From the NCBI GenBank assembly GCA_947498645.1, contig CANMKS010000001.1, forward strand, positions 2,518,032-2,582,031: a stretch of 64,000 nucleotides of DNA. Reading direction: 5' to 3'. The notes beneath the pieces were generated by a model, which was not told where the DNA came from, did not search any database, and worked only from the letters and a program-made list of their open reading frames with translations. The stretch comes from an uncultured Paracoccaceae bacterium (GTDB taxonomy: Bacteria; Pseudomonadota; Alphaproteobacteria; Rhodobacterales; Rhodobacteraceae). Below, one piece after another: positions 44,726-54,003 of the stretch. Each line of letters starts with the position of its first letter. Positions within the stretch are counted from its first letter, which is position 1. Made by a program: the position numbers and the translations under genes.

Positions 44726-46276
44726 ATGTCTGATGCACCTGCAAGAACCGCACGTCGTGGTCGTGGCGGCGGCGGAGCCGCCCGCCGGGCAGAGCGGACG
44801 GCCGTGAGCGTTGAAACCGCGAAATATATCGAACGCAACGTTCCCAACTACGAAGTGCTGACCGAAGAGGCGCTGGAGGTCATTGAGGCAAACGCCGAAA
44901 CTGTCCTGGCCGACATTGGTGTCAATTTCGTGGACAACCCCGAGGCATTGGAGCGCTGGAAATCCGTGGGCGCCAGCGTCGATGGTGAGCGTGTGCGTAT
45001 CCCGCGTGGATTGGCGCGCAAGCTATGTGCGACGGCACCGTCTGAATACACCCAGCACGCCCGCAATCCTGAGCGTAATGTTGTGGTGGGTGGCAAGAAC
45101 CTTGTGCTTGCCCCGGTTTATGGCCCGCCATTTGTGCGCGATGCCGAAGGCGGACGTCGCTACGCGACAATGGCGGACTTCGAAAAATTCGTGAAACTGG
45201 GCTATATGTCCAAATGGTTGCACCACTCGGGCGGGACGGTTTGTGAACCCACCGACGTGGCCGTGAACAAACGTCACCTCGATATGTTGCTGGCCCATAT
45301 GGTCTATAGCGACAAGCCCTTCATGGGGTCCGTGACCGAACCCAGTCGCGCGCAGGACAGCATTGAAATGTGCGAGATCCTGTTTGGTAAGGACTTTGTG
45401 CGCGACAACACCGTGATGACCTCGCTCATCAACATCAACTCGCCGCTGACCTTCGACAGCATCATGATGGGCGCGCTCGAGGTGTTTGCGAAAAACAATC
45501 AGGCCTCGATCATCAGCCCCTTCATTGTGGGTGGTGCGATGGCACCGGTATCGGTTGCCGGTACATTGACGCAGGTTCTGGCCGAGGTTCTGGCAGGCGT
45601 GGCCTACAGTCAGATCATTCGCCCCGGATCGCCGGTGGTCATGGGCACATTCGTAACCTCGATCGACATGAACTCAGGCGCGCCGACCTTTGGCACACCC
45701 GAGGCGAGCCATATCACCTACGGGGCCGGGCAATTGGCCCGCCGTTTGGGTCTGCCTTATCGGTCTGCCGGGTCGTTCTGCGGATCCAAACTGCCTGATG
45801 CGCAGGCTGCATATGAAACTGCCAACTCGCTGAACATGGGTCTGCTTGCTGGCGTCAACTTCATGCTGCATAGCTGCGGATGGCTTGAGGGTGGTCTGGT
45901 TGCCTCTTTCGAGAAATTCGTGATGGACGCCGATATGCTGGGCACACTGCATCACTTTGCCCAAGGCGTGGACATGTCCGAGAACGGGCAGGCCATGGGT
46001 GCGATCGAAGAGGTGGGGCCGGGTGGCCACTACCTTGGGTGCGCACATACGCAAGCCAATTTCAAAACGGCGTTCTGGCGGTCGGACCTGTTTGACTACA
46101 AACCGTTCGAGACATGGGACGAAGAAGGCGCGCGCGATACGCAAACCCTTGCCACGGCGCGGGTGGCCAAATTGCTGGACACATATCAGCAACCCACGCT
46201 TGACCCAGAGATTGAGGCCAAGCTGCGCGCCTATGTTGCCGACAAAAAGGCCAGCATGCCTGACGCCTTCACCTAA
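44726..46276 (+). CDS. MttB-like (trimethylamine methyltransferase superfamily) protein, non-pyrrolysine
   Basis: A 516-residue protein of the MttB superfamily. It starts with a basic Arg/Gly-rich tail (ARRGRGGGG), then the TIM-barrel domain. The ATG at 44726 follows GGAGAA. The reading frame is intact with no internal amber codon, so unlike archaeal MttB it does not use pyrrolysine. Characterised relatives of this type demethylate quaternary amines such as glycine betaine to a corrinoid protein. No corrinoid protein or reactivase gene is adjacent, so partners must be encoded elsewhere. The substrate is unknown. Confidence 0.85.
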   Translation: MSDAPARTARRGRGGGGAARRAERTAVSVETAKYIERNVPNYEVLTEEALEVIEANAETVLADIGVNFVDNPEALERWKSVGASVDGERVRIPRGLARKLCATAPSEYTQHARNPERNVVVGGKNLVLAPVYGPPFVRDAEGGRRYATMADFEKFVKLGYMSKWLHHSGGTVCEPTDVAVNKRHLDMLLAHMVYSDKPFMGSVTEPSRAQDSIEMCEILFGKDFVRDNTVMTSLININSPLTFDSIMMGALEVFAKNNQASIISPFIVGGAMAPVSVAGTLTQVLAEVLAGVAYSQIIRPGSPVVMGTFVTSIDMNSGAPTFGTPEASHITYGAGQLARRLGLPYRSAGSFCGSKLPDAQAAYETANSLNMGLLAGVNFMLHSCGWLEGGLVASFEKFVMDADMLGTLHHFAQGVDMSENGQAMGAIEEVGPGGHYLGCAHTQANFKTAFWRSDLFDYKPFETWDEEGARDTQTLATARVAKLLDTYQQPTLDPEIEAKLRAYVADKKASMPDAFT

Positions 46277-46279
46277 ACC

Positions 46280-46576
46280 TCAGACAATATGCGGGGTCGA
46301 GGCGCGCATCAGCTGCGCCTCGCCCAATATGGCGATCAATGCATCAACATGCCGCGCCGGGCTGTAGCTGCCCGTGCGGGTGATGCGTTGCTGTTCCAGA
46401 TCGGCCTCAAGCTCCAGCAGGTGTAGGATGGCCTGCCCATGTCGGGGCAGGTTGTCGCCTTTCAAAAGCCGGGGCAGGTGCACCTCACGCCGATATTCAT
46501 CAACACCAAAACGGGCCGCACGGGCGAGCAGGGATGGGCGCTTGAGCGTGGCAATCCGTGAGTGAATATCCAGCAT
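46280..46576 (-). CDS. DUF6477-family small protein
   Basis: A 98-residue protein; ATG at 46576 (MLDIHSRIATLKRP). It is basic, helical and Leu-rich (LLARAARFGVDEYRREVHLPRLL; ARHVDALIAILGEAQLMRAS), the pattern of DUF6477, a family of unknown function largely confined to Rhodobacterales. It is divergent from the GafA-like gene, as is the small gene next to gafA in Rhodobacter capsulatus to the best of my recall. Its role is unknown. Confidence 0.75.
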   Translation of the reverse strand: MLDIHSRIATLKRPSLLARAARFGVDEYRREVHLPRLLKGDNLPRHGQAILHLLELEADLEQQRITRTGSYSPARHVDALIAILGEAQLMRASTPHIV

Positions 46577-46795
46577 CTGTCTAATTCTCCTTACAAGATG
46601 TGAAGTCGCTGTCCAGTTTACACAACCCAAGCGGGTGTTGCGGATTCAGCGACACCTCAGAACGCTCCGGTCAGATTTGTTTATGTTTTATAAATGATGG
46701 TTGATGGGCCGGTGTTCACGTTAATCATTCAGTAACCATACACGCTCAGGTAGTATTGGCGTCGTGAGTTTTCTGGGGGTGAGGAAGCCGGGATC
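46577..46795. promoter_or_regulatory. Divergent promoter region with near-consensus CtrA box
   Basis: At 46721-46735 the sequence reads TTAA-TCATTCA-GTAA, followed by CC. The CtrA consensus is TTAA-N7-TTAA(C), so seven of eight core bases match with the exact spacing. It ends about 60 bases before the GafA-like start. An inverted repeat TTTAT-gtttt-ATAAA lies at 46680-46694. Both the DUF6477 gene and the GafA-like gene would be controlled from here. CtrA is known to be needed for GTA expression in Rhodobacter. Confidence 0.55.
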
Positions 46796-47950
46796 GTGTT
46801 GATGGAAATGGGCAAAAGGGTGCATCTTATGACAACAGCTATTGGGTCCACTTCACAGCCGCATTTTCCGCAGTGGGTGCCGGATGCGGCCCGGAATTAC
46901 CTTGTTCACACAGAATCCGGCTTGTCGATCCGCGCCTTGGCGCGTGCAAGCGACTGCCATCCGTCAACAGTTCTTCGGCAGGTTCGCCGGTTGGAGGGAC
47001 GCCGTGATGACCCGCTGATTGATGCGGCATTACGGGCGCTCTCTGCGCAGCATGTCGCGCATTTTGTAGCCAAGAAAAGGGAAATGAAGACGATGAATTT
47101 GGAGTGTTTAGAAGGTGGGTCCGCAGGGTCGGCAGGCCTGACACAGGCCCGTATTGATCAGGAAGCAAAACGTATCTTGCGCCGCCTTTGCGAGCAGGGC
47201 GCGGTTCTGGCCGTTGCCCGCGAGATGGAGACAGCCGTTGTTGTGCGCATGTCGCCCGAAGGCGAGCAGGTGCGCACAGCGGTGGTGGAGCGTGAGATCG
47301 CGCAGGCCATGGCACTCAAGGACTGGATCAACTGCCCGGATCCCGACGGGCGCATCGCGCGGTACTTTATCACGAATCCAGGCCGCGCGGCCTTGCGGCG
47401 TCTGACCGCCGAAGATGAAAACCGCGCCAGCGGGTTTGCTGAAAGGAACGCGGATCCATACAGCGATGCGGCATGGGACATTGCCGCCATCGAGGGAACG
47501 GCGCGCCCGCAAAACCGCTACTTTGCCAGCGAGAGCCCGCTGGTGGGGTTGGCCCGCCGCAAGGATCGCGATGGCAAACCTTTTCTTGCGCGCGATCTTG
47601 TCGTTGCAGGTGAACGTCTGCGCGAAGATTTTGAACTGGTCGAGGTCGGCTTGGGCGGCGCGGCCAGTTGGGACGATTTGATGGATGCCGAAACACCAGA
47701 GGCAATCACCAAAGGGCCAAAGGGCGCACGCGCGGCCTATGACCGGATCAAGACCGCGCTGGCAGAGCTTGGTCCCGGGTTGGGTGACGTGGTTCTGCGC
47801 TGCTGCTGCTTTCTCGAAGGGCTGGAACAGACCGAGAAACAGATGGGTTGGTCGGCGCGCTCGGGCAAGATTGTGCTGCGCATCGCCCTGCAACGGCTCA
47901 AACGTCACTACGAAGAGACTCACGGGCGTTACGGCCCGATGATCGGCTAG
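46796..47950 (+). CDS. gafA: GafA-like (DUF6456) activator of gene transfer agent expression
   Basis: A 384-residue protein. The GTG at 46796 has AGGAAG at ideal spacing (8 bases); ATGs at 46802 and 46829 are alternatives. Residues about 43-66 form a helix-turn-helix (LSIRALARASDCHPSTVLRQ). The middle is a DUF6456-like region. Residues 320-375 (GDVVLRCCCFLEGLEQTEKQ, then GWSARSGKIVLRIALQRLKR) resemble sigma-factor region 4. This two-domain layout matches GafA, which in Rhodobacter capsulatus binds the GTA promoter and RNA polymerase to switch on gene transfer agent production. A near-consensus CtrA box lies upstream. The GTA structural cluster is not in this window. The name rests on architecture and context, not on alignment. 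Confidence 0.65.
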   Translation: MLMEMGKRVHLMTTAIGSTSQPHFPQWVPDAARNYLVHTESGLSIRALARASDCHPSTVLRQVRRLEGRRDDPLIDAALRALSAQHVAHFVAKKREMKTMNLECLEGGSAGSAGLTQARIDQEAKRILRRLCEQGAVLAVAREMETAVVVRMSPEGEQVRTAVVEREIAQAMALKDWINCPDPDGRIARYFITNPGRAALRRLTAEDENRASGFAERNADPYSDAAWDIAAIEGTARPQNRYFASESPLVGLARRKDRDGKPFLARDLVVAGERLREDFELVEVGLGGAASWDDLMDAETPEAITKGPKGARAAYDRIKTALAELGPGLGDVVLRCCCFLEGLEQTEKQMGWSARSGKIVLRIALQRLKRHYEETHGRYGPMIG

Positions 47951-48058
47951 GTGTGGTTGTCATGCATCAAAAGCAGCCCCGCCATGTTGTGCGTTCTGTC
48001 TCATGGACAACACGAGGGGCCAACGCTAGGTAAGTATCAATCATGACGGAGCCTTTGC

Positions 48059-49018
48059 ATGACCACACGCGATCTGAAAATCCCGGCACAGCGCCATCCG
48101 GAAAAGCAACGCCGGCCGGATGCCGCCCAACCGAAAAAACCGGATTGGATCAGGGTCAAGGCACCAACCTCGGATGGCTATAAGCAAACGCGCGACATCA
48201 TGCGCGAGCACAAGCTGGTCACTGTCTGCGAAGAGGCCGGTTGCCCCAATGTGGGTGAATGCTGGTCGCAGGGTCACGCCACGATGATGATCATGGGCGA
48301 GGTCTGCACGCGGGCCTGCACATTCTGCAATATCGCCACGGGCAAACCGCCCGAGGCGCTGGATGTGTTTGAGCCGGGGCGCGTGGCCGATGCCGTCAAA
48401 AAGCTGGGCCTGAACCATGTGGTGATTACGTCGGTGGACCGCGATGATGTTGAGGATGGCGGGGCAGAGCATTTTGCCCAAACCATTCGCGCGGTGCGCC
48501 GCCAGTCGCCGGGAACCACGATTGAAATTCTCACACCGGATTTTATCCGCTGTGATCCCAGTGTGTTAGAGGTTGTTGTTAAAGCACGTCCCGATGTGTT
48601 CAATCACAACCTTGAAACGGTTCCGGGCCTGTATCCGCAGATCCGCCCCGGTGCCCGCTATTTCCATTCTTTGCGCCTTTTGCAACGGGTGAAGGAACTG
48701 GACCCGACGATGTTCACCAAATCCGGCATCATGGTGGGTTTGGGCGAGGATAAGCAGTCGGTTGTGCAGGTCATGGAAGACATGCGCGCCGCTGACATCG
48801 ATTTCCTGACCATCGGTCAGTATTTGCAGCCCACGCCAAAGCACCACAAGGTGGATCGGTTCGTCACACCAGAGGAATTTGCAACCTACGAAAAGACCGC
48901 TTTCAACAAGGGGTTCTTGATGGTTTCGGCAACGCCGCTTACCCGGTCGTCCTACCACGCGGGCGATGATTTCGCGCGGTTGCGTGCAGCACGGCAGGCG
49001 AAACTGGGGCAGGCCTGA
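48059..49018 (+). CDS. lipA: Lipoyl synthase
   Basis: A 319-residue radical SAM enzyme that inserts two sulfurs into octanoyl-protein to form lipoate. The auxiliary cluster cysteines are in [14 protein letters not shown] and the radical SAM CxxxCxxC is [13 protein letters not shown]. The C-terminal [10 protein letters not shown] supplies the conserved Ser/Arg ligand of the sacrificial cluster. The length is normal for the family. It acts on E2 subunits of 2-oxoacid dehydrogenases, none of which are in the window. Confidence 0.97.
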   Translation: MTTRDLKIPAQRHPEKQRRPDAAQPKKPDWIRVKAPTSDGYKQTRDIMREHKLVTVCEEAGCPNVGECWSQGHATMMIMGEVCTRACTFCNIATGKPPEALDVFEPGRVADAVKKLGLNHVVITSVDRDDVEDGGAEHFAQTIRAVRRQSPGTTIEILTPDFIRCDPSVLEVVVKARPDVFNHNLETVPGLYPQIRPGARYFHSLRLLQRVKELDPTMFTKSGIMVGLGEDKQSVVQVMEDMRAADIDFLTIGQYLQPTPKHHKVDRFVTPEEFATYEKTAFNKGFLMVSATPLTRSSYHAGDDFARLRAARQAKLGQA

Positions 49019-49020
49019 AC

Positions 49021-49911
49021 TTAGGGCGTTTCGTTTGCAATCGCTGGAATTGCCTTGAGGTAAGCTGCAATCGCGTCGCGGTCGCCATCAGTCAGCTTGC
49101 TGGTATTGCGCACAACCGCCGCCATCTCACCCCCGGCCGTGTCGAACTCCGGCGTGAAACCACTTTTGAGGTATTCGGAAATTTCCGACGCTGACCAAGT
49201 CAGGGCAGCGGGTGTGATATTCGGGATACGGCCGTCACCAGAGGGATTTTCCGCACCGGCCAGCCAGCGTGACCTGTCCACTCCACCCAGCGCGTTGCGC
49301 GATGTATGACATTCGGTGCAATGGCCCAAAGCCTCGACCAGATAGCGGCCACGCGCGATTTCTGGCGTGGCAGCATCCTGTAACGCCCAATCATCACCCT
49401 CAAACAGCGCCTTCCAAGGGCCAAGCGTTACGCGCAGGTTGAAGGGAAAGCCCACCTCATGCGGTTGTGAGGGTTGATCGGATGCGGGCAGGGTCCGCAG
49501 ATAGGCGATCAGATCTGCCACATCCTGCACATCCGCCTTGTTGTAGCTTGTGTAGGGGAACGCCGGAAACAGATGCTCCCCGTCACGTCCTACGCCCACC
49601 ATGATGGCCGAGGCAAGTGCCACATCGGGCCAGTTTCCCACGCCATGTGTCGGATCGCTGGAAATATTGGGGGCAATGAATGTGCCAAAGGGTGAAGCAA
49701 AGCGCCTGCCGCCGGAAAGCAATTCTGGCGGTTGGTCATCCGCGTTATGGCAGGAGGCACAGCCTGCGGCGGCAAAGATGATCGCGCCGTTTTCGCTATC
49801 TGCTGTGATCCCGTTGAAAACATCCGGAGAAAGTGGTTGCGGGCGGGTCAGATACCAGCCCGCAGCAACCACAATCAGCCCCAGAACGGCCGATCGGCCC
49901 AGCAGTTTCAT
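49021..49911 (-). CDS. Diheme c-type cytochrome, membrane-anchored
   Basis: A 296-residue protein with an N-terminal signal-anchor (AVLGLIVVAAGWYLT) and two haem-binding sites: CASCH (51-55) and CTECH (198-202), in two cytochrome c domains of about 100 residues. The layout matches periplasmic diheme cytochromes that pass electrons from alcohol or aldehyde dehydrogenases. No dehydrogenase is adjacent. It follows the cytochrome c' gene by 15 bases in the same direction, so both are probably one transcript. Confidence 0.88.
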   Translation of the reverse strand: MKLLGRSAVLGLIVVAAGWYLTRPQPLSPDVFNGITADSENGAIIFAAAGCASCHNADDQPPELLSGGRRFASPFGTFIAPNISSDPTHGVGNWPDVALASAIMVGVGRDGEHLFPAFPYTSYNKADVQDVADLIAYLRTLPASDQPSQPHEVGFPFNLRVTLGPWKALFEGDDWALQDAATPEIARGRYLVEALGHCTECHTSRNALGGVDRSRWLAGAENPSGDGRIPNITPAALTWSASEISEYLKSGFTPEFDTAGGEMAAVVRNTSKLTDGDRDAIAAYLKAIPAIANETP

Positions 49912-49926
49912 ACCAGCCGCGCCGGT

Positions 49927-50403
49927 TTATTGACGTGGCGTGCGATAGTTTTCGTGGCAGGATCCACAGGCCTGCCCAACAGGCCCAAAAGCCGCCTTCA
50001 GGGCGTCAAGGCCGTCACCAGCAACGGCTGCAAGATCGGCTGTTGCCGTGACAAGCGCGGTTTGTTCAGCCTCAAATCCGGCCATATCGGTCCAGATTTC
50101 GGCCTTGGCGCGGCTGCCTTCGACGCTGCTGTCGGTGCCTTCGACCCAATAGCGATCCTGACTTATGCCCGCCACCGCGGCCAGATTTGCCGCAGCTGTT
50201 GCGGCAACTGTCGCGTCATAGTCAATCTTGTCCTGCGCCATTGCACCAAGTGGCCCAAGGTTGAAGCCAAGCAGTCCCATATGTGATTGTCGCGCATCCA
50301 TCCCGCGCTGTTGGTCCTGCGTCAGGTGCCCATCGGCGTAGGCCACTGTCATTACGCTAATCAATCCCGCCGCAGTCAATATTTTGGTCATCGTTGTCGG
50401 CAT
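49927..50403 (-). CDS. Cytochrome c'
   Basis: A 158-residue exported protein: signal peptide ending VAYADG, a four-helix bundle, and the C-terminal haem motif CGSCH (146-150) followed by ENYR. This C-terminal CxxCH with KxxCxxCHxxYR-type context identifies cytochrome c', which binds NO and is often linked to protection from nitrosative stress. The start at 50403 could be 12 bases shorter. It is upstream of the diheme cytochrome gene. Confidence 0.9.
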   Translation of the reverse strand: MPTTMTKILTAAGLISVMTVAYADGHLTQDQQRGMDARQSHMGLLGFNLGPLGAMAQDKIDYDATVAATAAANLAAVAGISQDRYWVEGTDSSVEGSRAKAEIWTDMAGFEAEQTALVTATADLAAVAGDGLDALKAAFGPVGQACGSCHENYRTPRQ

Positions 50404-50523
50404 GGTTTTACCCCCCTATTGATAAACCTATCGCCAAGCCTAGCAGGTGTCGGGAACCGATCAAATCACGCTGATGTGATTGAGTTTGAGGCTCTGGCGC
50501 CTAAGGGGCAGGATATTTGTGCC

Positions 50524-51072
50524 TCACGCATCCTCATCCGGGAAACGCACCTTGCCAATAAAGGGCAGGTTCCGGTTGCGTTGGGCAAAGTCGATGCCAT
50601 AGCCCACGACGAATTCATCGGGGATTTCAAAACCGGTCCATGTGGCCTTGAGGTCCACCTCGCGCCGCGCAGGTTTGTCGAGCAGGGCAATCGTGCGCAT
50701 GCGCGCCGGTTTGCGCGACATCAGGTATTTCGTGACATGTGACAACGTATGACCGGTATCAACGATATCCTCGACCACCAGCACATCGCGCCCTTCAATC
50801 TGGCCGCGCAAATCCTTCAGGATGCGCACCTCGCGACTGCTTTCCATACCATCGCCATAAGATGACGCCTCAAGGAAATCGACCTCGACGGGCAGATCCA
50901 ATTCGCGCACCAGATCAGCGATAAACACGAAGGACCCGCGCAGGAGGCCCACCACGACCAATTTGTCCGTGTCAGCAAAGTCATGGCGGATATCGCGGGC
51001 GAGGTCTTCGATCCTTGCGGCAATCGCCTTGGCGCTGATCATTTCGTCAATCACATAGGGGCGGTGCGACAT
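50524..51072 (-). CDS. hpt: Hypoxanthine phosphoribosyltransferase
   Basis: A 182-residue type I phosphoribosyltransferase. The PRPP-binding motif is [14 protein letters not shown], the flexible loop contains [11 protein letters not shown], and [18 protein letters not shown] is the purine-binding region. It salvages hypoxanthine (and possibly guanine) to IMP. The ATG at 51072 fits the family length; the reading frame upstream to 51438 is not part of it. Confidence 0.94.
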   Translation of the reverse strand: MSHRPYVIDEMISAKAIAARIEDLARDIRHDFADTDKLVVVGLLRGSFVFIADLVRELDLPVEVDFLEASSYGDGMESSREVRILKDLRGQIEGRDVLVVEDIVDTGHTLSHVTKYLMSRKPARMRTIALLDKPARREVDLKATWTGFEIPDEFVVGYGIDFAQRNRNLPFIGKVRFPDEDA

Positions 51073-51156
51073 GTGGGCCTCAAACTTGGGGAATGGGTTG
51101 ATTTTTCTGGCGCAGTTTACGACATGGGGCGGTGAAGTCACCCGCGAAAGCCCCAG

Positions 51157-51606
51157 ATGCCCAGTCATTCCGAAACAAAATTTCTGCCGTACACGGCCCG
51201 GCAGATGTATGACCTTGTGGCCGACGTCGCCAATTACCCACAATTCCTGCCTTGGACTGCTGCTGCAAGGGTGCGCAGTGTCACGGATAAGGGCGATCAT
51301 GCCGAAATGCTGGCTGATCTGGTGATTTCCTTCAAAGTCTTTCGTGAGAAATTCGGCAGCCGTGTGCTGCTTTGGCCCGAGGAGATGAAGATCGACACGG
51401 CTTACATCGACGGTCCGGTCAAACATCTTGAAAGCCAATGGCGTTTCAAGGATGTCGCGGGCGGGTCCGAGGTGTCTTTTGCCGTTGATTTTGAATTCAA
51501 GAACCGGCTGTTACAGGGCGCTGCCGGCATGTTCTTCAATGAGGCAATGCAGCGTGTCGTGCGATCGTTTGAGCGGCGCGCGGCAGAGCTCTATGGTCCA
51601 CGGTAG
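51157..51606 (+). CDS. ratA: RatA/Coq10-like START-domain protein
   Basis: A 149-residue SRPBCC (START) protein: [24 protein letters not shown] N-terminus (here [20 protein letters not shown]), a beta-sheet core and a final helix ([17 protein letters not shown]). The family includes the ribosome-association toxin RatA and mitochondrial Coq10, which binds ubiquinone. Without a ratB neighbour the ubiquinone-chaperone role is more plausible. It is divergent from hpt and ends at a bidirectional terminator. Confidence 0.88.
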   Translation: MPSHSETKFLPYTARQMYDLVADVANYPQFLPWTAAARVRSVTDKGDHAEMLADLVISFKVFREKFGSRVLLWPEEMKIDTAYIDGPVKHLESQWRFKDVAGGSEVSFAVDFEFKNRLLQGAAGMFFNEAMQRVVRSFERRAAELYGPR

Positions 51607-51658
51607 GTCCGTGCTTTGAGGCGTTGCCCAGCGCGTAGACCCGACCGGCCGAAAGAAT

Positions 51659-51684
51659 GAGCGCGCCCATTGTCAGGCGCGCTC
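51659..51684. terminator. Bidirectional terminator between ratA and amt
   Basis: A perfect 9-bp stem, GAGCGCGCC/GGCGCGCTC, with an 8-base loop between convergent genes. Both flanks are only moderately T-rich (TTGCCGTTTGTTG on the plus side; ATTCTTTC on the minus side), so it probably serves both. Confidence 0.7.
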
Positions 51685-51712
51685 TTGCCGTTTGTTGTTT
51701 GATATGGCTGAC

Positions 51713-52894
51713 CTAGCTGTTGAACTCGTATGCCCGCTCGCCATGCACGGACAGGTCCAGCCCGGTCACTTCGGTTTCATGATCGACCCGCAGCGTTGTG
51801 ACTGATTTACAGACAAAAATCAGCACGATCGTCACCACAGTTGTGTAGCTGCCCACAATCACAAGGCTACCCAGTTGCGCCGCCCATGCGCCAGCACCAA
51901 AGACCGCAATCATGATCGTGCCGAAAATGCCGCCAACGCCGTGAACCGCAAAGACATCCAATGTGTCGTCAATCTTGACCTTGTTGCGGATCGCGTTCAC
52001 CGCCTCTTGGCAAAGAATACCCGCAACGCCGCCGATGATCAGCGCCTCAACCGGGCCAACAAAGCCAGACGCAGGCGTGATCGAGGCCAGACCTGCGATT
52101 GTACCTGTCACCATGCCAACCAACGAAGCCTTGCCGAACTTGATCCGCTCCCATAGCGCCCATGTCAGTGACGCGGCTGCCGCCGAAATATGTGTCACCG
52201 TCAGCGCCATTGCCGCACCGCCATCTGCCGCCAGTTGCGATCCGCCGTTAAACCCAAACCAGCCAACCCAGAGCATTGCAGCCCCGATCATCACCATGCC
52301 GGGGTTATGTGGCGGTTTGGACGGATCGCGCCGCGCGCCCAGAAAGACCGCAAGGATCAGTGCCGCCAGACCTGCGGTTTCATGCACCACAATGCCGCCT
52401 GCAAAGTCGCGCACGCCAACCTCGCCAAAGATGCCACCATCGGCCAGCATCCCGCCGCCCCAGACCCAATGCACCACCGGCGCATAGCACAAGAGCATCC
52501 ACAGCGATGAGAACAGCAGCACAAAGCCAAAGCCGATCCGTTCGACATACGCACCAACGATCAGGGCAGGGGTGATGATGGCAAAGGTCATCTGGAAGGC
52601 AAAGAACAGCACCTCGGGCAGGGTGCCCGCCACTGTGTCAGCCGTGATGCCCGAAAGGAACATCTTGTCCAAGCCGCCCCAAAACCCGCTGGTGCCGGAC
52701 CCAAAGGCGATGGAATAGCCGAAGGCAAACCAAAGGATGCTCATCAAACAGGCGATGGCATAGCAGTGCATGAAGACACTCAGCACGTTGCGCGCCCGCA
52801 CCAGCCCGCCGTAAAACAGCGCCAGCCCCGGCAGTGTCATGAATAAGACAAGCGCCGTGGCCACGATGATCCACGCTGTATCCGCTCCGTTCAT
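51713..52894 (-). CDS. amt: Ammonium transporter, Amt family
   Basis: A 393-residue membrane protein with eleven predicted helices. Family motifs include MTLPGLALFYGGLVRARNVL, the pore region FAGGIVVHETAGLAAL and FAVHGVGGIFGTI, with the twin pore histidines. It imports ammonium and would normally be controlled by a PII protein (GlnK), but no glnK/glnB lies beside it. ntrBC and ntrYX, which often control amt genes, are 3 kb away. Confidence 0.94.
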   Translation of the reverse strand: MNGADTAWIIVATALVLFMTLPGLALFYGGLVRARNVLSVFMHCYAIACLMSILWFAFGYSIAFGSGTSGFWGGLDKMFLSGITADTVAGTLPEVLFFAFQMTFAIITPALIVGAYVERIGFGFVLLFSSLWMLLCYAPVVHWVWGGGMLADGGIFGEVGVRDFAGGIVVHETAGLAALILAVFLGARRDPSKPPHNPGMVMIGAAMLWVGWFGFNGGSQLAADGGAAMALTVTHISAAAASLTWALWERIKFGKASLVGMVTGTIAGLASITPASGFVGPVEALIIGGVAGILCQEAVNAIRNKVKIDDTLDVFAVHGVGGIFGTIMIAVFGAGAWAAQLGSLVIVGSYTTVVTIVLIFVCKSVTTLRVDHETEVTGLDLSVHGERAYEFNS

Positions 52895-53035
52895 TGTTCC
52901 CTCCTTCAGGTCTTTTGTTGGAGGGCTTAGGGCGCAATTGCGCTGCTTGTTAAATGTGCAACCGCGTCAAGGATGGCCTAAAACAGGGGCAATTTGCGGT
53001 GCGCTGAATTATTGGGCGAAATGGCAGCTACACGA

Positions 53036-53518
53036 CTAGGAATCGCGCGCAATTGAATCCACGGCCCTACAGAAAAGCGTCAGGCCGTGGTCGCGCGCTG
53101 CCGCACGCACCTTGGCGCGGCCCGGCGCACCAAATTCGACCGTTTCTGTGGTGACACCTGCCTTGGTCGCCAAGCCAAAACACACGCGCCCTTCGGGCTT
53201 ATGCTCTGATCCGCCCGGCCCGGCGATCCCGGTGATCGACACTGCGATATCGGCGTCTGATTGGCGTAGCGTGCCGGTTGCCATCTCTGCGGCAACCTCT
53301 TCCGACACCGCGCCATGTGCATCCAGGGTCGCCTGCGCGACGCCCAGCATCTGCATTTTCGCGGTATTGGTATAGGTCACAAACGCCCTGTCAAAGATTG
53401 CCGAGCTTCCCGGAATATCCGTGATTGCAGCACTCAGCATCCCGCCGGTGCAGCTTTCGGCGGTGGCAAGCATAACGCCCTTGGCCTTGGCCGAGGCAAG
53501 AAGCGCCTCGGCGCTCAT
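53036..53518 (-). CDS. pncC: Nicotinamide-nucleotide amidase (CinA C-terminal domain)
   Basis: A 160-residue stand-alone CinA C-terminal domain. The catalytic Ser-Lys pair is in ATAESCTGGMLSAAITDIPGSS, with DIAVSITGIAGPGG further on. PncC deamidates nicotinamide mononucleotide to nicotinate mononucleotide in NAD recycling. It overlaps the upstream pgpA by four bases (ATGA), forming an ispDF-pgpA-pncC operon. Confidence 0.92.
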   Translation of the reverse strand: MSAEALLASAKAKGVMLATAESCTGGMLSAAITDIPGSSAIFDRAFVTYTNTAKMQMLGVAQATLDAHGAVSEEVAAEMATGTLRQSDADIAVSITGIAGPGGSEHKPEGRVCFGLATKAGVTTETVEFGAPGRAKVRAAARDHGLTLFCRAVDSIARDS

Positions 53519-54003
53519 ATCAAGACGATGTGATAAAGGGCGGCCAGAATACTGACACCGATAGCCGCAAAAACGCCCGCGATCACATCATCCAGCATCA
53601 CACCTGTTGGCCCATGCATCCGGTCGGCCCAGCCCACAGGCCCCCATTTGGTGATGTCGAACAGCCGGAACAGGGCAAATGCCGCGATCCAGCCGGGCCA
53701 GAGCGCAAGGATGCTGACGTCCTGCCGCGCGGCCCCAAACGCCAGCGGCAAAAGGGCGATCCATTGGCCGCAGACCTCATCAATGACAATCTCTGAGGGA
53801 TCATGGTTGTCCTTGCCTTTGGTCTCAACACCGGTGGCCCAGACGCCCAGCGCGTAAGAGAGGATAACACCTGCAACAAGGCCCCATGGCCCAGTCAGCA
53901 TGTAAAGCGCCCAACCAGCGGGCAGGGCGGCAAGCGACCCCCAGGTGCCGGGGGCAGGGCGGATGTGACCGACATAAAAGAAAGTGGCAATCAGATGGGT
54001 CAT
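53515..54003 (-). CDS. pgpA: Phosphatidylglycerophosphatase A
   Basis: A 162-residue membrane phosphatase. The N-terminal [16 protein letters not shown] is the PgpA hallmark, followed by [18 protein letters not shown] and the C-terminal [19 protein letters not shown] motif with acidic metal ligands. It makes phosphatidylglycerol from its phosphate ester. Start and stop overlap both neighbours by four bases. Confidence 0.94.
   Translation of the reverse strand: MTHLIATFFYVGHIRPAPGTWGSLAALPAGWALYMLTGPWGLVAGVILSYALGVWATGVETKGKDNHDPSEIVIDEVCGQWIALLPLAFGAARQDVSILALWPGWIAAFALFRLFDITKWGPVGWADRMHGPTGVMLDDVIAGVFAAIGVSILAALYHIVLI

Noticed and set aside
44726..46276. Pyrrolysine-containing MttB
   Set aside because: The frame is complete without any internal amber codon, so there is no sign of pyrrolysine use.
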